Translations under genes and position numbers: made by a program
Shown: positions 7,123 to 9,437 of the stretch, piece after piece
Layout of the letters: every line of letters starts with the position of its first letter
How positions within the stretch are numbered: position 1 is the first letter of the stretch
The notes under the pieces: generated by a model
What the model was told of the DNA's origin: nothing
The model's database searches: none
Seen by the model: the letters and a program-made list of their open reading frames with translations, nothing else
Source of the DNA: an uncultured Prosthecobacter sp.
Lineage (GTDB): Bacteria; Verrucomicrobiota; Verrucomicrobiia; Verrucomicrobiales; Verrucomicrobiaceae
Reading direction: 5' to 3'
Assembly: GCA_937941745.1 (NCBI GenBank)
Contig: CALDGV010000351.1
Location: forward strand, 1-9,437
DNA length: 9,437 nucleotides

Positions 7123-8172
7123 TCAGTGAGCTTGGGTAGGCAGCCGCGCTGCGGTGGTGTCGGTGGAAAGGCCGGCGGTGACGGCATCTTGCAGGCCTTC
7201 GAGGTTGGGTGGTTCGTGAAAGGTGACCGGAAGGTTCTTCTGCACGAGCAGGTTCAGCGTATCGACCTTCCAGTTGCGGTGCAGGGCTTCCAGCCAAATG
7301 CGGTCGAGCCGTGCCAGTTGTTCCTCAAGGTCATCCACGCCAAACGTGAGAAGGGTCTGCTCCTTCGGAGTTCTCCCGCCCAGAGTGGCGGTGAGGCACC
7401 AGGGCTTCGTGATCTCAATGCCGGTCACGCTGGGCAGCGTCTGCTGCTCATGGCGTGCCTGGAGCTGGTTCAGGAGCATCAGGGCAGACTTGATCTGCAG
7501 TGTGGTCAGGGCCAGCCCGGGCTGGTTTTGATGCAGGCTCTCATGGCGGATGACTGGCAGCGATTCATAGGGCTCCACCAGCTCGCAGGGGAAGAGGACT
7601 CCTTCTGAGTCGATGAAATGGCCGAGTCCCGGCTTGCGGGCTTCCATGCCGAGCTTTTTGCATTCCAGCCAAGCCACAGGATGTCGCTGCTTCACCTCCA
7701 GCGTCAGCCTCCCGTCATAGTCCCGGTTGATTTTCACGGAGCGCACCTGCGGCAGCGCCTGGATGCGGGCCTGAACTTCCCGAAGGTTCACGGTCAGCAG
7801 GTTCATGCCCTGGGTGAGGGCGCTGGCGCGGACGATGCGCTGGGCAGAAACAGGGCCCTCCGTGCGCACCACGACCTGCCGAAGGCTGAATTTGGGGTTT
7901 TTCAGAAAGGCTTCTCGGACGGTGATCTTCAGCAGCGCACCCAGGCAGATGAACAGAATGATCGCCGTCGCCCACTTGAAGCCTCGGCGCTTGAGGGCTG
8001 CCCGCTCCATTTCGCGGATTTTCGGGCTGTCCACCTTCAGATTGACGTCCAAGGTCACGCCACCTGACCTGCGCGGCCTCGAAGGCCGCACAGCAGCCAC
8101 CTCCGAAGGCGCCCGGGGCACCGGGGCTGCCTTTGCGGCGGGTCTGATGAGCTTGGGAGAGCGGGCGGACAT
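7123..8172 (-). CDS. ftsQ: Cell division protein FtsQ (DivIB family, POTRA domain)
   Basis: From ATG 8172 this is a 349-residue bitopic membrane protein that links early and late divisome proteins. A long basic, Pro/Ala-rich cytoplasmic part (about 1-66) is followed by a single membrane segment, WATAIILFICLGALL (67-81). Next comes a POTRA domain at about 95-163 (FSLRQVVVRTEG ... GMNLLTVNL ... LPQVRSVKINRDYDGRLTLEV), with HPVAWL directly after it. The C-terminal FtsQ domain includes FIDSEGVLFP (186-195). E. coli FtsQ is 276 residues. The frame stays open upstream to 8445, but a likely promoter lies inside that extension and ATG 8172 shares the CGCCATG context of ftsA and ftsZ, so I choose 8172. 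It is the first gene of ftsQ-ftsA-ftsZ. No ddl or mur gene precedes it. Confidence 0.88.
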   Translation of the reverse strand: MSARSPKLIRPAAKAAPVPRAPSEVAAVRPSRPRRSGGVTLDVNLKVDSPKIREMERAALKRRGFKWATAIILFICLGALLKITVREAFLKNPKFSLRQVVVRTEGPVSAQRIVRASALTQGMNLLTVNLREVQARIQALPQVRSVKINRDYDGRLTLEVKQRHPVAWLECKKLGMEARKPGLGHFIDSEGVLFPCELVEPYESLPVIRHESLHQNQPGLALTTLQIKSALMLLNQLQARHEQQTLPSVTGIEITKPWCLTATLGGRTPKEQTLLTFGVDDLEEQLARLDRIWLEALHRNWKVDTLNLLVQKNLPVTFHEPPNLEGLQDAVTAGLSTDTTAARLPTQAH

Positions 8173-8220
8173 GGCGGAGGAGGTCGGAACTGCCGCCCAG
8201 ACAGGGGAGGGTACGTCCGG

Positions 8221-8248
8221 TTTATAATTAACTTCTTTTAATAAACAA
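8221..8248 (-). promoter_or_regulatory. Putative sigma-70-type promoter for ftsQ-ftsA-ftsZ
   Basis: On the minus strand TTGTTT (8243-8248) and TATAAA (8221-8226) are separated by 16 bases, close to the TTGACA / TATAAT pattern with a near-optimal spacer. Transcription would start near 8214, leaving a leader of about 40 bases before ATG 8172. The site is the most AT-rich stretch in the window. It is a consensus match only. Confidence 0.5.
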
Positions 8249-8270
8249 TTCCGCCCGCTGGCGCTATGAT

Positions 8271-8283
8271 TTTTCTCAGAAAA
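8271..8283. promoter_or_regulatory. AT-rich palindrome in the divergent region, possible regulator site
   Basis: TTTTCT and AGAAAA flank a single C, a 13-base symmetric element just over 20 bases upstream of the putative ftsQ -35 box and 211 bases before the Lrp-type start. AT-rich symmetric sites are typical for Lrp/AsnC regulators, which commonly control their own divergent region. The match is short and may be chance. Confidence 0.2.
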
Positions 8284-8493
8284 TGCGGCTCTGCTCAGTG
8301 GCTCCGAAAGATCAACGGTGGGGATGGCTAGGAGCAGGCCCAGGAGAAAAAGCAGCCAGCGGGTGATGTGCTGGTGGCTTCCATGAGGGCTTCCAAGGCC
8401 TTGAGAGGTTATTTTGCCGCAAATCAGGCTTTTACAGGCCAACAAACGCCGTGCGTGCCCGGTGATGCGTGCTTAAATCCCCGTCCCATCCTT

Positions 8494-8973
8494 ATGGACC
8501 CTCTGATTCAACTCCTTGCCATCAACTCCAACCGCTCCACCTCGGAGCTGGCTGGAATCCTCAGCCTCACGGAAGACGAAGTGCGCCGCCGCATTGCCGC
8601 CGCCGAGGCCGATGGCACGATTCTGGGTTACAATGCGGTCGTGGACCGCCAGAAGGCCGGACACCGTGGCGTTACGGCGCTGGTGGAAGTGAAAATCACC
8701 CCGGAGAAGGAGGGTGGGTTCGATCGTCTCGCTCGTCGCATCGCCAAGTTCGACCAGGTGCGCGAATGCTTCCTCATGAGCGGTGGCTATGACCTGGCGA
8801 TCCTTGTGGAAGGGAAAGACCTGCTCGATGTGGCGAATTTCATCGCCGAGAAGCTCAGCACCATTGGTGGTGTGCTGTCCACCGCCACGCACTTCCAGTT
8901 GAAGGCCTACAAGCAGGCTGGTTTCCTGGCCAATGGCAGCGGTGACGAGGAACGTCTCCCCGTCAGTCCGTGA
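8494..8973 (+). CDS. Lrp/AsnC family transcriptional regulator, AlaR-like
   Basis: A 159-residue protein with an N-terminal AsnC-type helix-turn-helix at about 5-55 (STSELAGILSLTEDEVRRRI, then DGTILGYNAVVD at 40-51). A C-terminal RAM effector-binding domain follows at about 60-140 (GVTALVEVKITP, LMSGGYDLAILVEG, STATHFQLKAYK). The family binds amino acids and forms dimers and higher oligomers on DNA. The RAM wording MSGGYDL and the STATHF end closely recall Bacillus YugG/AlaR as I remember it. The frame is open to 8368, but the extra 42 residues are not family-like, so ATG 8494 is preferred. No Shine-Dalgarno sequence is present. The gene is divergent from ftsQ and 39 bases before the aminotransferase, which suggests that it regulates that gene and perhaps itself. 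Confidence 0.9.
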   Translation: MDPLIQLLAINSNRSTSELAGILSLTEDEVRRRIAAAEADGTILGYNAVVDRQKAGHRGVTALVEVKITPEKEGGFDRLARRIAKFDQVRECFLMSGGYDLAILVEGKDLLDVANFIAEKLSTIGGVLSTATHFQLKAYKQAGFLANGSGDEERLPVSP

Positions 8974-9012
8974 TTAGTCCCTGAGTTTAGCCTTCAGTCT
9001 CTGCCCAACCTC

Positions 9013-9437
9013 ATGGACTATTCCAACAAACTGTGCACCCAGATTCAGGACCTGCCGCGATCTGGGATCCGCGACTTCTTTGAGCTCGTCATCGGCCGCA
9101 GCGATGTGATTTCGCTCGGTGTCGGTGAGCCCGATAAATCCACGCCCTGGCCCATTCGCGAAGCGGTCATCCGCTCATTGGAAAAGGGCCAGACCTCCTA
9201 TACCTCGAATCTCGGACTTGAGCCGCTGCGCGTGCTCATCAGCGAGTATGTCGAGAAGCAGTTCCGCGTCACTTACGATCCAAAAACCGAGATTCTGGTC
9301 ACGGTCGGCGTCAGTGAGGCGCTCGACCTCGCCTTCCGCGCGGTTTTGAATCCGGGCGACGAGGTGATCTACCACGAGCCCTGCTACGTGAGCTACTCAC
9401 CGAGCATCAAAATGGCCTACGGCGTGCCCGTGGTCGT
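9013..9437 (+). CDS. PLP-dependent class I/II aminotransferase, AlaT-like (3' end outside window)
   Basis: 141 residues of a fold-type I aminotransferase are visible from ATG 9013, and the frame is open to the window end. Landmarks are SGIRDFFELV (17-26), the substrate-side loop VISLGVGEPD (32-41), TSYTSNLGLEPLR (61-73), the PLP-phosphate loop TVGVSEALDLAFRA (97-110) and NPGDEVIYHEPCYVSY (113-128). The catalytic lysine lies beyond the window. The sequence strongly recalls Bacillus YugH/AlaT, an alanine transaminase that converts alanine and 2-oxoglutarate to pyruvate and glutamate. The preceding Lrp-type gene repeats the alaR-alaT arrangement, which supports this choice over aspartate or aromatic transaminases. 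Substrate specificity cannot be proven from this part. The start has no Shine-Dalgarno sequence. Confidence 0.9.
   Translation, partial: MDYSNKLCTQIQDLPRSGIRDFFELVIGRSDVISLGVGEPDKSTPWPIREAVIRSLEKGQTSYTSNLGLEPLRVLISEYVEKQFRVTYDPKTEILVTVGVSEALDLAFRAVLNPGDEVIYHEPCYVSYSPSIKMAYGVPVV

Larger units (their letters stand above)
8173..8493. other. Divergent intergenic region between ftsQ and the Lrp-type gene
   Basis: These 321 bases hold no gene I can support. An AT-rich island at 8221-8250 stands out in GC-rich surroundings and carries a likely ftsQ promoter. Short symmetric elements are TTTTCT-C-AGAAAA at 8271-8283 and the perfect 10-bp palindrome CAAGGCCTTG at 8394-8403. GGCTTCCA occurs twice, at 8376-8383 and 8388-8395. 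On the minus strand the ftsQ frame remains open through the region and encodes a hydrophobic run, treated as a finding. No clear promoter for the plus-strand regulator gene was found. Confidence 0.6.

Noticed and set aside
6634..7608. Plus-strand open frame (324 codons) opposite ftsA and ftsQ
   Set aside because: It crosses the antisense of two well-supported genes and shows no domain.
8394..8403. CAAGGCCTTG palindrome as an operator
   Set aside because: A single 10-bp GC-rich palindrome is expected by chance often enough, and no promoter was identified beside it.
8368..8493. Upstream start for the Lrp-type regulator (42 extra residues)
   Set aside because: Family members begin just before the helix-turn-helix, which fits ATG 8494. 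The extension shows no domain.

Overview
The window looks like a piece of a Verrucomicrobiota chromosome, most likely Verrucomicrobiales and near Prosthecobacter/Verrucomicrobium. This is judged from content, not from a search. The DNA is GC-rich. It carries a DUF1501 protein and a formylglycine-type sulfatase, both expanded in the Planctomycetota-Verrucomicrobiota group. It also carries an ftsQ-ftsA-ftsZ cluster whose FtsZ is divergent and has a very long linker. Most start codons lack a Shine-Dalgarno sequence.

Layout. Positions 1-657 (+) hold the 3' end of a DUF1501 gene. An unrecognised protein with one hydrophobic segment follows (764-1276, +). Next come a zinc-finger-type SAM-dependent methyltransferase (1490-2560, +) and an exported sulfatase (2689-4059, +). 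The sulfatase is preceded by a compact palindrome of the REP type. The strand then flips. ftsZ, ftsA and ftsQ lie on the minus strand (4078-8172) and are transcribed in the order ftsQ-ftsA-ftsZ. ftsZ ends only 18 bases from the sulfatase stop. A 321-base divergent intergenic region (8173-8493) carries a plausible ftsQ promoter. On its other side an Lrp/AsnC-type regulator (8494-8973, +) is followed 39 bases later by an aminotransferase that runs off the end of the window. The pair resembles the Bacillus alaR-alaT (yugG-yugH) alanine transaminase pair.

How the genes work together. The minus-strand block is a core division module: FtsQ (membrane anchor with POTRA domain), FtsA (actin-like, with a membrane-targeting C-terminal helix) and FtsZ (tubulin-like). 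Neither ddl nor mur genes flank it within the window. The Lrp-type gene and the aminotransferase probably form an amino-acid-responsive unit. The first four plus-strand genes have no obvious common pathway. DUF1501 and the sulfatase point to an exported or surface-associated catabolic lifestyle.

The most unusual signal is FtsZ. Its synergy (T7) loop, normally N-x-D-x-x-D, reads K-x-G-x-D-D, and its T2 loop reads HTD instead of NTD, while the GTP signature and FtsA-binding tail are kept. A second pattern is that all three fts genes start in the same context, CGCCATG, with no Shine-Dalgarno sequence. I found no CRISPR array, tRNA, rRNA, insertion sequence or clearly new multi-gene system.
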